In this document: piece after piece, positions 23,613 to 33,258 of the stretch | Layout: each line of letters begins with the position of its first letter | How positions within the stretch are numbered: the stretch's first letter is position 1 | Origin: Ruminococcus sp. FC2018 | Lineage (GTDB): Bacteria; Bacillota; Clostridia; Oscillospirales; Ruminococcaceae | Assembly (NCBI RefSeq): GCF_000621805.1 | Contig: NZ_JHXH01000008.1 | Location: 54,130 to 118,129, forward strand | Direction of reading: 5' to 3' | Length of the DNA: 64,000 nucleotides | Program-made: the position numbers and the translations under genes | Notes under the pieces: generated by a model | The model's input: the letters and a program-made list of their open reading frames with translations, nothing else | Told to the model about the DNA's origin: nothing | Databases searched by the model: none

Positions 23613-25895
23613 TTATTTTTCAATATTGCAAAGCGCATAATAAGCCTGCCCAAGGGCGATACCTCCGTCGTTTGCAGGGACAAGTGAATGTATCAGCACC
23701 TCAGATCCCAGTGCCTCAAGACTCTGTTTTGTAAGCTTTAAAAGCAGCTTGTTCTGGAACACTCCGCCGCTCAATGCGCATTTTTTTACACCTGTTTTTC
23801 TGCTGATATTCTCGCAGCATTTTACTATTGCATCTGCAAGGGAAAGGTGAAAAGCGTACGCAAGTTTTTCTGCGTCCTCTCCCTTAAGATAACGCTGTGC
23901 GATCTCCCCTGCAAGGGCTGTGGTGTCAAGCGTCACAAATCCGTTTTCCTCTCGTTCCTCAACACTTATAGTGTCGCACATAGCTTTTTTCTTTTCAAAC
24001 CTCTCTGCCGCAAATTCAAGGCACATTGAGCTTTCGCCCTCAAATGTGGAGCGGTTTCTGATACCCAGGATCGCACTCACTGCGTCAAACAGCCTGCCTG
24101 CACTGGTGGAGACCACCGTGTTAACCTCTTTGTCCGCCATGACAGACTGGAGCTTGAACGTCTTTTCATCGCACAATCCCAGCTTACTGCAAACCTGCCA
24201 CGCATTTTCACCCAGGCTGTCACGGATAAGCTGTACAGCTATCCGCCAGCCTTCTTTTGAAGAAACGTCGCCGCCCACCTGTCTGAACGGCTTTATGCTG
24301 CCTGCTCTTTCAAAGCCATGGGTATCACACAAAAGGATCTCGCCGCCCCATATAGTTCCGTCGGTGCCGTAACCCGTTCCGTCAAAGGATACTCCGATGA
24401 CTTTTTCATCAACGTCGTTCTCCGCCATGCAGGAAAGGATATGAGCATAGTGGTGCTGCAGTTTCACAAGGGGCAGACCTGTTTCCTCTGCCGCCGCAAC
24501 GGTGTTGTATCGTGGGTGCATATCGCTCACGCAAATCCGGGGCTGAGCCTCAAGCAGCTCCTGCATTCGCCCCACCGATTCTTTCAGAGCGTTCACCGTT
24601 CTTATGTCCGCCATATCTCCCACATAGGACGACAGATAAAGCAGTCTGTTTTTGCCTATGCAGAAAGTATTTTTCAGCTCTCCTCCTATGGCAAGGGAGG
24701 TTACCTCTCCATCTTTGCTCACCATGACAGGAAGCGGCGCAAAGCCACGTGAACGGCGTATCATATACGGTTTTCCTTCAAACCAATCCATTACCGAATC
24801 GTCGGCACGGATAAGTATTTTTCTGTTGTGGGATAATATCAGATCGCAGTATGAGCCGATCTCTTTTTTTGCGTCCTCATCGCTGCGGCATATTGGTGCA
24901 CCTGATACATTTCCGCTTGTCATCACCAGACAGTCTGTCATTTCCATACCGTCGGGGTAATCAAAAAGCAGCATCTGAAGCGGCGCATAAGGCAGCATAA
25001 CTCCCACCGTGGGATTGTCGGGGGAAATTGTTTGGCAAAGCTCTCCCCTTTTCTTTTCAAGCAGCAGTATCGGTTTTTGGTAACCAGTCAGAAACTCCCT
25101 CTGCCCTTCAAGCACACGGCACTCACGCTCCACCGTATCCATGTCCTTCATCATAACTGCGAAAGGCTTTGCAGGACGGTTTTTAAGCTTTCTCAGCCTG
25201 TCCACTGCCCGGCGGTTTTTTGCATCACAGCAAAGGTGAAAGCCGCCTATGCCCTTAACAGCGATTATCTTTCCCTCCATAATACTTTTGCGTGCATAGG
25301 TTATGGCAGCTCCGCCCTCTATGTCCTTGTCAACAATATACACCTTCGGTCCGCAGTCATTGCAGCACACAGGCTGTGCATCGTACCGCCGTGTGTGGGG
25401 GTGGGTATATTCGTAATCGCATTTTTCACACATGGGAAAATCCTTCATGGTGGTGCGCTCCCTGTCATAGGGCATTGCTTCAAGTATGGTCAGCCGTGGT
25501 CCGCACTGTGTGCAGTTTATAAACGGGTGAAGATAACGTCTGTCATTTTTGTCAAAAAGCTCGCTTCGGCATTTGTCACAGGTTGCTATGTCCGGAGAAA
25601 CAAAAATATCCCCGGTCTCCTTTTCGCTTTCAATTATCTCAAAGGAAGTAAAGTCCATATCCTGCGCCTGTCTTACATCGGCAGAGATAACCGTTGCCCT
25701 TTCGGGAGTGTGGTTTTTTATGGTGTGCACAAAACGGTCCAGCACATGGCTTTCCCCCTGTGCAAACACCTCCACGTACGAGCCTTTATTTGCAACAGTT
25801 CCAAGCACGCCCATAGAGCGTGCGGTCCGGGAAACAAAGGGTCTGAAGCCCACGCCCTGAACAATTCCGTAAAGTCTTATCATCAAGCAAGGCAT
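23613..25895 (-). CDS. hypF: HypF, carbamoyltransferase
   Basis: 760 residues. It uses carbamoyl phosphate and ATP to make carbamoyl-adenylate and transfers the carbamoyl group to HypE. Domains in order are acylphosphatase (GIVQGVGFRPFVSRTARSM), two zinc fingers (CDKCRSEL...CTQCGP and CEKCDYEY...CCNDCGP), a YrdC-like domain (IMEGKIIAVKGIGGFHLCCD) and a Kae1-like domain (VKLQHHYAHILSCMAEN, VSFDGTGYGTDGTIWGGE, CALSGGVFQNKLL). It is full length. ATG 25895 has GGAGG six bases upstream; ATG 25883 is an alternative. It overlaps the last nitrogenase-like gene, so HypF is part of that string. Confidence 0.97.
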   Translation of the reverse strand: MPCLMIRLYGIVQGVGFRPFVSRTARSMGVLGTVANKGSYVEVFAQGESHVLDRFVHTIKNHTPERATVISADVRQAQDMDFTSFEIIESEKETGDIFVSPDIATCDKCRSELFDKNDRRYLHPFINCTQCGPRLTILEAMPYDRERTTMKDFPMCEKCDYEYTHPHTRRYDAQPVCCNDCGPKVYIVDKDIEGGAAITYARKSIMEGKIIAVKGIGGFHLCCDAKNRRAVDRLRKLKNRPAKPFAVMMKDMDTVERECRVLEGQREFLTGYQKPILLLEKKRGELCQTISPDNPTVGVMLPYAPLQMLLFDYPDGMEMTDCLVMTSGNVSGAPICRSDEDAKKEIGSYCDLILSHNRKILIRADDSVMDWFEGKPYMIRRSRGFAPLPVMVSKDGEVTSLAIGGELKNTFCIGKNRLLYLSSYVGDMADIRTVNALKESVGRMQELLEAQPRICVSDMHPRYNTVAAAEETGLPLVKLQHHYAHILSCMAENDVDEKVIGVSFDGTGYGTDGTIWGGEILLCDTHGFERAGSIKPFRQVGGDVSSKEGWRIAVQLIRDSLGENAWQVCSKLGLCDEKTFKLQSVMADKEVNTVVSTSAGRLFDAVSAILGIRNRSTFEGESSMCLEFAAERFEKKKAMCDTISVEEREENGFVTLDTTALAGEIAQRYLKGEDAEKLAYAFHLSLADAIVKCCENISRKTGVKKCALSGGVFQNKLLLKLTKQSLEALGSEVLIHSLVPANDGGIALGQAYYALCNIEK

Positions 25896-26938
25896 ACCTG
25901 TCCTCCGTTTTCGTCAAGTCTGCCTGACACAGCAAAGTGCGGCAGGTCGATCAGCCGGCAGCCGCAGTCTTTTAGTGCACGGTCGCAGATATTGTCTATG
26001 ATGACCACATCGTAACCGCCGCAGGTGACCGTTTCCACAAGCTCCTGTTCGTCTGCAATGAACTTGTCACCCTGCTGTTTATACTCATCAAACAGCTTGA
26101 AAAATGTGCCCACATCAACATCACAGTCGTACTTTTCTTTCAGCAGCTTTCTCATTTTGTTTGCCGCAAACTGCTGATGCACAACAAGGATCTTTTTGCC
26201 CGAAAGATCATTTTCAAGCACCTTTTCCATAGCCGGTGTCACAGGAAAATCCGTTTCGTACTCGATCCCGAATTGTTGTTTCAAATATTCCGCAGCCTTA
26301 ATTGCACCTGTGGAAATAACAATATTGCGCTCACAATCCGATGCCCTTGCTATCTCCTCGGTGCCGCTGCCCATTCCAAAGCAAACAGCGTTATTTCCGT
26401 AAGTCCCTTTAAACAGCTCATTGCTCATATATCCCGTGGCAAGGGGTGTGCAGCCGATAATTCCCACCTTGCCTGTTACAGTTTCATATTTTTCCTTTGC
26501 AAAGGTCCGCAGCAGCTCCAGGTAAGCCCTTTCCTCGCCGTCATCGTAAAGCCTTGTGCCTGTGCAGTCAACGCATATCCCGGGCAGTCCGGTCTTGTTT
26601 TCAGCCATACGTTTCAGTGCCTTGTAATCAGTAGCTATCACCGCCGGGACAGGTGTGCCCACCACTGCCGTGAACTTTACATCGGTCTGCCCCACAGCCT
26701 TTGCGGTCTTGGCGATAAGCATATCGTCACGACCCAGTATCGCATCCATGTCACGAAGTCCTGCGCTGAAGACTGCACTTTTTTTGAAAAACCACCGTGG
26801 CTCGTCAAAACCGCATATGTTGCCTGCGCAGCCTCCTGCGTCGCATATAACCACAAGTCCGCCCAGCTCGTAAAGCACCCCTACCGCACCCGACTGGTCG
26901 GGAGCAAAGGGGGAAAGAAGTTTCAGAAGTTTTTTCAT
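25883..26938 (-). CDS. Nitrogenase component-1-like small subunit, module 2
   Basis: 351 residues of the nitrogenase component-1 superfamily (NifD/K, BchN/B). The N-terminus VLYELGGLVVICDAGGCAGN gives one cluster-ligand-like Cys at 37 (with Cys32 and Cys42 nearby), followed by DEPRW. The next superfamily position, usually a Cys before GLIGDD, reads VVGTPVPAVIATDY with no Cys. It is a paralogue of 28986-30125. I infer that it pairs with the large subunit 26935-28230 to hold an Fe-S cluster, as BchB/BchN do. It overlaps both neighbours by a few bases. There is no evidence of a FeMo-cofactor pocket, so N2 fixation is not suggested. The substrate is unknown. Confidence 0.85.
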   Translation of the reverse strand: MKKLLKLLSPFAPDQSGAVGVLYELGGLVVICDAGGCAGNICGFDEPRWFFKKSAVFSAGLRDMDAILGRDDMLIAKTAKAVGQTDVKFTAVVGTPVPAVIATDYKALKRMAENKTGLPGICVDCTGTRLYDDGEERAYLELLRTFAKEKYETVTGKVGIIGCTPLATGYMSNELFKGTYGNNAVCFGMGSGTEEIARASDCERNIVISTGAIKAAEYLKQQFGIEYETDFPVTPAMEKVLENDLSGKKILVVHQQFAANKMRKLLKEKYDCDVDVGTFFKLFDEYKQQGDKFIADEQELVETVTCGGYDVVIIDNICDRALKDCGCRLIDLPHFAVSGRLDENGGQVCLA

Positions 26939-28230
26939 TTTTCCGCTCCTTTCAATGCCCGGTCAAGTTTCTCAAAAAGCAGCCTCAGACCTGCGTATCC
27001 AAAAGGCTGACGCTCCTCGTTCCAATCAACGGTGGGCACGTCTGCGTGATAGTAACCGGCATCGTTTCCGATGCATACATCTATCCTTTTGCCGCTTGGC
27101 TCATAGTCCAGCATGGTAGGCGAGAGGTTTGAAAATATCTTTGTGTCCGGGCTTAGCTTTGCGATGGCTTTAACAAACACAAAATTGCGCTGACCCACTG
27201 TTCCGTATATCTCCGATACCGAAAATCCATAGCTCAGCAAAGCCCAGGCAAGCTCGAATGAATCCGCATTCAGAAATTCCCCTATAGCAAAAATCAGCTC
27301 ACCGTACTGTGCTTTGAAATCATCTATGGCTTTTTTTGTACGGGCATAGTGCTGTGTATCATCAAAGGTCACCCCAATGGCGTTTGCCAGGGACATATAC
27401 TGGTTGTGGATCTTGTCAATATGATACATTCTCATCATTTCGATGTAAGGCAGTCCCAGCGTCTCCTCCATTTGCTGCGCCGCATATCTGGCTTCGGAAT
27501 TGAGCACAAGATTGAAATTTGCCTGGGACATTTTCTCGTACTCCTCAAAGCTTTCGCAGCGTGATATCTCACGGATATGCCTGATACCCGCCTTTGTGAG
27601 CAGCTCGTATATCTCGCTGTCATCATTCAGCGGAGCAAAAAAGCCGAGGATATTCATCGCATCGGGATGTCTTTTCTGCGGCTTGAGAAGCGAATATACC
27701 GCCTTTCTCACCGCCGCCATGGGTGGGAGCTTCTTCTCTCTTGTCAAAGCATACATATAGCAAGGCACAACAGGCACCCCTGCCAGCTCCTCGCACTTTC
27801 GGCTCACCCTTTCCATGTCCGTGCCAAGAAGTGCATCAACGCAGGTTATACATATCATTACCGCACTGGGCTTTTCCTGGCAGAAGTCATAGACCTCCTT
27901 TACAGCCTGTGGTATCTTTGTCAGGTGTCTGCCTGTGACAATGTCCGTGTCGTCCAGCAGAAGATAGAAAAATCTGTCCTGATAGCCGCAAAGCCGTGAC
28001 TGCATGGTTGTGTTTCGTCCGCAGCAGCCCGGAGATACAAGCAGCATAACCGAACCGGGTATGGCAAGCCCTGCTCGCTTGACGCCAAAGCCTTGTGCGC
28101 CGGGAGAGTTGAACGCCAGCGTTGCAGGGGAAGAATAAATCAGGTGCTTTGCACTGAGAAGCTCTTCCGGAATGTTCTCAAACCCCAGCTGCGCAAGCTC
28201 AGCCGCAGTTATATAAAATGCCTTATTCAT
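26935..28230 (-). CDS. Nitrogenase component-1-like large subunit, module 2
   Basis: 431 residues from ATG 28230, which overlaps the NifH-like stop by 8 bp. Component-1 fold with cluster-ligand-like cysteines in [13 protein letters not shown] (Cys69, Cys70) and [15 protein letters not shown] (Cys130). The latter aligns with the NifD motif ECPIGLIGDD that supplies a P-cluster Cys. It is about 15% longer than its partner and related to the 30122-31459 protein. It is much shorter than catalytic NifD or NifK (about 480-520) and nearer to BchN or CfbD sizes. I infer electron transfer from the NifH-like protein through a [4Fe-4S]-type cluster to an unknown substrate or cofactor precursor. Confidence 0.88.
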   Translation of the reverse strand: MNKAFYITAAELAQLGFENIPEELLSAKHLIYSSPATLAFNSPGAQGFGVKRAGLAIPGSVMLLVSPGCCGRNTTMQSRLCGYQDRFFYLLLDDTDIVTGRHLTKIPQAVKEVYDFCQEKPSAVMICITCVDALLGTDMERVSRKCEELAGVPVVPCYMYALTREKKLPPMAAVRKAVYSLLKPQKRHPDAMNILGFFAPLNDDSEIYELLTKAGIRHIREISRCESFEEYEKMSQANFNLVLNSEARYAAQQMEETLGLPYIEMMRMYHIDKIHNQYMSLANAIGVTFDDTQHYARTKKAIDDFKAQYGELIFAIGEFLNADSFELAWALLSYGFSVSEIYGTVGQRNFVFVKAIAKLSPDTKIFSNLSPTMLDYEPSGKRIDVCIGNDAGYYHADVPTVDWNEERQPFGYAGLRLLFEKLDRALKGAEK

Positions 28231-28984
28231 TTTCCTTGTCCTCATCTATCAGCTTTTGTGCCAGCGACAGAAAGCGCTTTGATACCTCCAGCTGCGCATC
28301 GCCCTCTATCACTGTTTTGCCCTGGTCCTCAAACCTGATTATGTCGTTTGAACGGGGTATCTCCGCAACTATTTCAAGTCCGTTTTTTTGTACAAATTCA
28401 TTTACCTTTTCATCTTCGTTAGGTGCGTTGCGTCGGTTGAAAACAATACCTCTGACCTTTGCGTAACCCCTGTCGGCAAAATTGTTCACTGCGCTGTTGA
28501 TATTGTTTGCAGCGTACAAAGCCATTTTCTCACCCGAGGTAACAATTAGTACCTGGGAGGCATAGCCCTCTCTGATCGGTGCCGCAAACCCTCCGCATAC
28601 AACGTCACCAAGCACATCGTAAAGCACCACATCGGGCTTGTATTTTTTGTAAAGCTCAAAGCTTTCAAGAAGATTGAATGTTGTGATTATACCTCTGCCG
28701 GCACAGCCAAGGCCTGGAGTCGGACCGCCTGTTTCGATGCAAAGGATACCCTTGTAGCCCACCTTTGATATCTCCTCGATGCCCGACGGTTCGTCATGCT
28801 CACGCAGGTAGTTCATCACCGGCGTAAGCGGCTCACCTCCCAGAAGATTTATGGTGGAATCCGCCTTGGGGTCACAGCCTATCTGGATCACCCTTTTGCC
28901 AAGGGTCGCAAAAGCTGCCGCAAGGTTAGCCGTAACGGTGGATTTTCCGATACCGCCCTTTCCGTATATCGCTATTTTTATCAT
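28223..28984 (-). CDS. NifH-like ATP-driven iron protein, module 2
   Basis: 253 residues from ATG 28984 ([16 protein letters not shown]); an upstream in-frame extension is rejected. The nucleotide loop GKGGIGKST, Cys94 in GLGCAGRG and Cys130 in [10 protein letters not shown], the two residues that hold the shared [4Fe-4S] cluster between monomers, are all present. Arg97, the regulatory arginine position of NifH, is also kept. Nitrogenase-type iron proteins couple ATP hydrolysis to one-electron transfer to component 1. It starts one base after the previous gene's stop region and overlaps the next, so its partners are surely the adjacent component-1-like subunits. Confidence 0.93.
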   Translation of the reverse strand: MIKIAIYGKGGIGKSTVTANLAAAFATLGKRVIQIGCDPKADSTINLLGGEPLTPVMNYLREHDEPSGIEEISKVGYKGILCIETGGPTPGLGCAGRGIITTFNLLESFELYKKYKPDVVLYDVLGDVVCGGFAAPIREGYASQVLIVTSGEKMALYAANNINSAVNNFADRGYAKVRGIVFNRRNAPNEDEKVNEFVQKNGLEIVAEIPRSNDIIRFEDQGKTVIEGDAQLEVSKRFLSLAQKLIDEDKENE

Positions 28985-28985
28985 A

Positions 28986-30125
28986 TCATAACTCCAATCC
29001 AAGTTTTTTATCCACAAGATCCGGGATGTTCTTTCTGAAGCATCTTCCCGAAAAAGCCTCGTGAGGTATAGGTACAAACTTTGCGTTTGCAGGGGCTATT
29101 GGCTTGAAAAGCGGGTCTGCGATAACACAGCTGCACTTTGCAAATTCCTCCTCAAGCTTGTCCTCGTCAGTGATTTTTCTATCCCCGCCGGCGATAAGCT
29201 CCCCGCCGGCATCAAGGGTGTGTATCACTCTGACCGGCTTGCCTGTGTGCATCATGATCCCTCTTGCCAGAGAGCCTGCGTAAACGCTTTCACCCACAAC
29301 TACCGTTTTGCAGTCCGCACAGATTTCACCACGCAGTGCGCAGGAAACGATTTCTGTTTTTCCCTCCACAGCCCTGTGTATATCTTCTCCCAGAGCCACA
29401 GCAAACTCTTCTCCAAGAGGAAGTCCCACAACATACGGCGTACCGAATCTTTCCTGCAGCACTTTTGCTGCCCTGAGACCGCTTGAGGACACAACCAGAT
29501 TGCACCGTGCATCCCCTGCTGTTTTATAGTCATCAAGGCTGCTTCCCATAGCCATGCAGCAGCCTTTTTCAAAGCCGCATTTTTTAAGCCACGCCCATAT
29601 GGAATCCACTATCTCCTGCCTTGAAAGGTCAAGGGGAGTCGCTCCAAGAATGTTGACTGCGTTTTTAACATTGCCTGTGCTGCCGCAGTAACAGCGTGCC
29701 AGCATCTCAAACGCCTCGGATGCACCTGAGACATAGCTTTTCATGCCGTTGGTGTGCATTGGGTGGGTGGGTATTCCGCAGCGGCTTTGTATAACACTTG
29801 CCAGGGCATCAAAATCCGTCCCCGTCATTGCCGGCATCGGCGAACCGCATATAGCTATGAACTTCGGTCCCAGCTTTTCCGCCGATCTGCACACGTCATT
29901 TATAAACCTTTCGTCGTTGCCCATTACAGCATCTATCTCCGTAAGGGCAGAAACATATATCATGCTGTCCATATCGTACCAGCGAGGCTCGTCATGGGTA
30001 GCATAGGTGGAATTGCATCCGGAGGCATCGTGGACAACAACCATCCCCCCCAGCTCGTAAAGCGCCGAGCAGACTCCCGACGTATCTGCCGTGTAGCAGG
30101 ATATTATTCTTGCATAATGTATCAT
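28986..30125 (-). CDS. Nitrogenase component-1-like small subunit, module 1
   Basis: 379 residues from ATG 30125, overlapping the upstream stop by 4 bp (ATGA). The N-terminus [20 protein letters not shown] provides Cys37 and is followed by THDEPRW, exactly as in the module 2 paralogue. The position equivalent to the NifD Cys154 motif reads [16 protein letters not shown], with the Cys shifted or absent. The C-terminal half is a Rossmann-like domain. I infer that it contributes one Cys to an interface cluster whose other three ligands come from the 445-residue partner. Confidence 0.85.
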   Translation of the reverse strand: MIHYARIISCYTADTSGVCSALYELGGMVVVHDASGCNSTYATHDEPRWYDMDSMIYVSALTEIDAVMGNDERFINDVCRSAEKLGPKFIAICGSPMPAMTGTDFDALASVIQSRCGIPTHPMHTNGMKSYVSGASEAFEMLARCYCGSTGNVKNAVNILGATPLDLSRQEIVDSIWAWLKKCGFEKGCCMAMGSSLDDYKTAGDARCNLVVSSSGLRAAKVLQERFGTPYVVGLPLGEEFAVALGEDIHRAVEGKTEIVSCALRGEICADCKTVVVGESVYAGSLARGIMMHTGKPVRVIHTLDAGGELIAGGDRKITDEDKLEEEFAKCSCVIADPLFKPIAPANAKFVPIPHEAFSGRCFRKNIPDLVDKKLGLEL

Positions 30126-31459
30126 AGGCAGCTCTGACACCCCGCTCCCTTGTGCTGTATAACAGTCCTTCTGTCCTTTGGGTTGCGGGCTGCATCAGCT
30201 ATCTGCTCTGCCATAGCCACAATGCCGTCAAAGCCATAGCAGCCCCTTGCGCCCACCATATCCACAAAGTAATCTGTGCAGCAGAAATATGCTGCTCTCT
30301 GACCTATGGCAAAGTATCGGTTTTCTTCCCCGTCAGCGGACGCAAAAAACCTCATCGAGGAATCCGCCGTGGGGAATATCTCCACGTCGGGATAGTGCTC
30401 CTTGATATGCTCAAAAGCACCCCTGTCCTCCTCACTTATAACATCAACGAAAATGCGTCTTACGCCAATGCCGTTATCAAGCAGCAAGGCGCACAGCTCA
30501 AACGGCTTGTGAGCCGCCGTAAAGTCCACCGCAGCAGGCTCGCCGTCAAGAGCTTTTGCAGCCGCCTCAAGAGCCTTCCTTGCCTTGTTTTCGGCTTCGC
30601 TAAAGTCGGGCATTTCCACTCCCAACTCTCTGCACAGAGCTTTGTAATTGTCCTTTATCTTCTCAAAGTCCCAGCTCACCGGCAGATACAGATGCTTCTG
30701 CCCAAGCCTTTGTTCAAGCTCCTCACCCGCCGCCGAAGCCTCGGGTATAACCGTTATATTAAGCGACGACTTTGCCATTTCAAGATACTGCTGATAGCTT
30801 ACGCAGCCGGGCAGCTGGCGGAGCACTCTTCCCGAGTTTTTTATTATCCTCACAAGCTCGCAGCTTTCCTCAAACGCCCAGTTGTACCCGATAATATTAA
30901 CTCCGCCGTCCTTTGCGGTCTCAGGCAGAGGAACGAACATCTGTCTGTACATTGTCGGCACGGGAGGCAGCCCGCTGAATCGCATGGTGGGAGTCATATA
31001 GCATTTTACAAAATCCACACCTGCAAATCTGCTTTCAAGCTCCTCGATGATAATGTCAAAATCCACACCTGCAAAAAGGTGCATACAGCTTAAAAAAACA
31101 AGTATGCAGGGCGGTCTTTGCTCCATGCGCTTTATGACCTGTGTGACCGAATCTATTATATTCTGCTCCATATTTCCGTCGGCGTAATCCTCATCGCACA
31201 GATATGCCCAGGACAGCCTGTCCATAGCGTCCATTTCCGCCGTTGTCTGTACCACGCCCCGAAGGCAGCCCTGTGCGCAGAAATATATCTGATGTGCCTG
31301 GGGTATGAGCAGCCCTATGTGCACAATGTTCCAATCTCCCCTTGCAGGAGGACTGTATTCAAGACCACCTGCAAACGGGCGGGGGAATTCAGCCTGTGCT
31401 ATCTTTATACCGCACGGCTTTGTAAGCTCGCCGCCTGCCTTTTTCAGCATATCACTCAA
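30122..31459 (-). CDS. Nitrogenase component-1-like large subunit, module 1
   Basis: 445 residues. Cluster-ligand-like cysteines lie at 61 and 65 ([13 protein letters not shown]) and 125 ([15 protein letters not shown]). The last motif matches the CPIGLIGDD position of NifD. A further pair ends the chain (GCQSCL), which module 2 lacks and which could bind metal or pass electrons. The N-terminal 40 residues are Pro-rich and unlike the paralogue. It overlaps both the NifH-like gene (8 bp) and the small subunit (4 bp), indicating coupled translation. The substrate is unknown. Confidence 0.88.
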   Translation of the reverse strand: MSDMLKKAGGELTKPCGIKIAQAEFPRPFAGGLEYSPPARGDWNIVHIGLLIPQAHQIYFCAQGCLRGVVQTTAEMDAMDRLSWAYLCDEDYADGNMEQNIIDSVTQVIKRMEQRPPCILVFLSCMHLFAGVDFDIIIEELESRFAGVDFVKCYMTPTMRFSGLPPVPTMYRQMFVPLPETAKDGGVNIIGYNWAFEESCELVRIIKNSGRVLRQLPGCVSYQQYLEMAKSSLNITVIPEASAAGEELEQRLGQKHLYLPVSWDFEKIKDNYKALCRELGVEMPDFSEAENKARKALEAAAKALDGEPAAVDFTAAHKPFELCALLLDNGIGVRRIFVDVISEEDRGAFEHIKEHYPDVEIFPTADSSMRFFASADGEENRYFAIGQRAAYFCCTDYFVDMVGARGCYGFDGIVAMAEQIADAARNPKDRRTVIQHKGAGCQSCL

Positions 31460-32204
31460 AACCTTTCATTATCCCATCGGCAAGCCTTTCATACTGCCTT
31501 GCCATGTCGCTGTCGGGATACTTTTTCATCACCGTAGTTCCCAGCCTGTCACATTCCTGCACAAGCCTGCTGCGTTCAAGGTCACCAACGATGACCGTAC
31601 CAAAGTCCTTTGCAAGTGTCTGCACGTTTTCAAGCTCGTTTTCAACATTACGTCTGTTGAGAATAAGCCCTCCCAGCTGTGCATAGCCTCTGCCCTTGAA
31701 GTTGTCTATCGCCATAGCGATATTGCCCGCCGCATAACATGACATCTTTTCCCCGGAGGTAACTATAAATACCTTCTGAGCGTAGCCCCTGTGCATGGGC
31801 ATTGAAAAGCCGCCGCACACCACATCGCCCAGCACGTCGTAAAGCACCACATCAGGCTTGTACTTTTCATATGCGCCCTTCTTTTCAAGCCGCTCCAGAG
31901 CAGCGATTATTCCTCTCCCCGCACAGCCAAGCCCGGGTACAGGACCTCCTGCCTCAACGCAGAAAACTCCCTCATCGCCCACCGTGACCATGTCCTCAAG
32001 AGTAAAATCATCCCCTTTTTCACGCACCAGGTCAAGCACCGTCTTTATCCTCCTGCCGCCGTTGAGCAGCGAGGTAGAATCCGCCTTGGGATCGCAGCCT
32101 ATCTGCATCACCCTCAGCCCTTTTTTCACCAGTGCCACAGCTAAATTTGAAACGGTTGTGGACTTACCTATGCCGCCCTTACCGTAAACTGCTATCTTTA
32201 TCAT
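31452..32204 (-). CDS. NifH-like ATP-driven iron protein, module 1
   Basis: 250 residues with [18 protein letters not shown], Cys94 in GLGCAGRG, Cys130 in [10 protein letters not shown] and Arg97. All signatures of a functional nitrogenase-type iron protein are therefore present. It is clearly a paralogue of 28223-28984 but well diverged, so the two modules are not a recent duplication. The start lies 26 bp inside the end of hydE, which ties the nitrogenase-like genes to the hydrogenase maturases in one transcript. Confidence 0.93.
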   Translation of the reverse strand: MIKIAVYGKGGIGKSTTVSNLAVALVKKGLRVMQIGCDPKADSTSLLNGGRRIKTVLDLVREKGDDFTLEDMVTVGDEGVFCVEAGGPVPGLGCAGRGIIAALERLEKKGAYEKYKPDVVLYDVLGDVVCGGFSMPMHRGYAQKVFIVTSGEKMSCYAAGNIAMAIDNFKGRGYAQLGGLILNRRNVENELENVQTLAKDFGTVIVGDLERSRLVQECDRLGTTVMKKYPDSDMARQYERLADGIMKGFE

Positions 32205-33258
32205 AACTCTTATGGTCTCCTCTTGTAATAATGACCTTGTATCCTATTGACTCCATCCGCCTTTCAAGGCACGCTCTGCACTGTGCAGACTCATCGCCCG
32301 TACATATCTTGCCATCGTACAGAAGATACTTTTTGCGCACGTTCATAGGCGAGAGATTTGGCATTATAACATTTGCACCTGCCATCACGCCATGTTCCCT
32401 GCCGTCGGGACGAATAGTTCCCAGCGCCGTAGTCGCAGGGATAAGACAATCAGGCAGCATAAGTCTGCAAAGGCTTATAAGAAACAGCGTCAGCTCATAA
32501 CTCCCCGCAGGCTTGTCCTTAAAGGGTGTGTCCTTGTGAGGGATAAACGGTCCCATGCCTATCATTTCCGGTTTAAATCTCTCGACAAACATAAGGTCGT
32601 CGGCTATATCCTCAACCGTCTGGTACGGCGCACCCACCATCATTCCGCAGCCTGTCTGATAGCCTATCTCTTTAAGCTGTTTCAGGCAGTCCATTCTCCT
32701 CTGCCAGCTCATATCGCTTGGATGCAGCTTTCTGTAATGCTCCGGGTTTGCGGTCTCGTGGCGCAGCAGATATCTGTCTGCCCCAGCATCAAAGAGCCTC
32801 TTGTAATCTTCATACTCCAGCTCTCCCACCGACAAAGTCACCGCACAGTCGGGGTGAGCTTTTTTTATGCTGCCAACTATATCGCACAGCTTGTCGGTGG
32901 TGAAGCTTTTGTCCTCACCGCTTTGCAGCACAAAGGTGCGAAAGCCGTACTCGTAGCCTGCATCGCAGCAGTCAAGGATCTGCTCTTTGGTAAGGCGGTA
33001 ACGCTCACAGTTTGCATTTGACTTTCTTATCCCGCAGTAATAGCAATCGTTTCTGCACACATTTGAGAACTCAACTATACCACGGATAAATATCTCTTTG
33101 CCGAACACTTTCACAGCTGTCTGAGCTGCCTTGTGCGCCGCATACGCCCTGTCCTCATCGGTATAGCTTTCAAGAAGAGCGATCCACTGCTGCCTGTCCA
33201 GATGCCTTGTTTTTTCCAGCAGATCTATAAGTTCTTTGTTGTTCATATCATCACTCAC
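32179..33258 (-). CDS. hydE: HydE, radical SAM maturase of the [FeFe]-hydrogenase H-cluster
   Basis: About 355-359 residues (starts GTG 33258 or ATG 33246). The radical-SAM motif is [14 protein letters not shown], and a second C-terminal set [16 protein letters not shown] matches the accessory cluster of HydE. The barrel segments [20 protein letters not shown] and [20 protein letters not shown] are typical. HydE normally acts on the Fe(CO)2(CN)-cysteine unit made by HydG. HydG is not in this window, which makes the pairing with hypCDEF remarkable. It overlaps hydF by a few bases and the NifH-like gene by 26. Confidence 0.94.
   Translation of the reverse strand: MSDDMNNKELIDLLEKTRHLDRQQWIALLESYTDEDRAYAAHKAAQTAVKVFGKEIFIRGIVEFSNVCRNDCYYCGIRKSNANCERYRLTKEQILDCCDAGYEYGFRTFVLQSGEDKSFTTDKLCDIVGSIKKAHPDCAVTLSVGELEYEDYKRLFDAGADRYLLRHETANPEHYRKLHPSDMSWQRRMDCLKQLKEIGYQTGCGMMVGAPYQTVEDIADDLMFVERFKPEMIGMGPFIPHKDTPFKDKPAGSYELTLFLISLCRLMLPDCLIPATTALGTIRPDGREHGVMAGANVIMPNLSPMNVRKKYLLYDGKICTGDESAQCRACLERRMESIGYKVIITRGDHKSYDKDSSLR

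Noticed and set aside
25032..26015. Rightward ORF of 327 residues opposite hypF
   Set aside because: It is antisense to intact HypF motifs, is Cys/His-rich by codon mirroring and has no ribosome site.
30152..31093. Rightward ORF of 313 residues opposite a nitrogenase-like gene
   Set aside because: It is antisense to the component-1-like subunit and has no coding signals of its own.
25883..32204. A true nitrogen-fixing nif cluster
   Set aside because: The component-1-like proteins are short, show no FeMo-cofactor ligands that I can place, and nifB, nifE and nifN are absent from the window.
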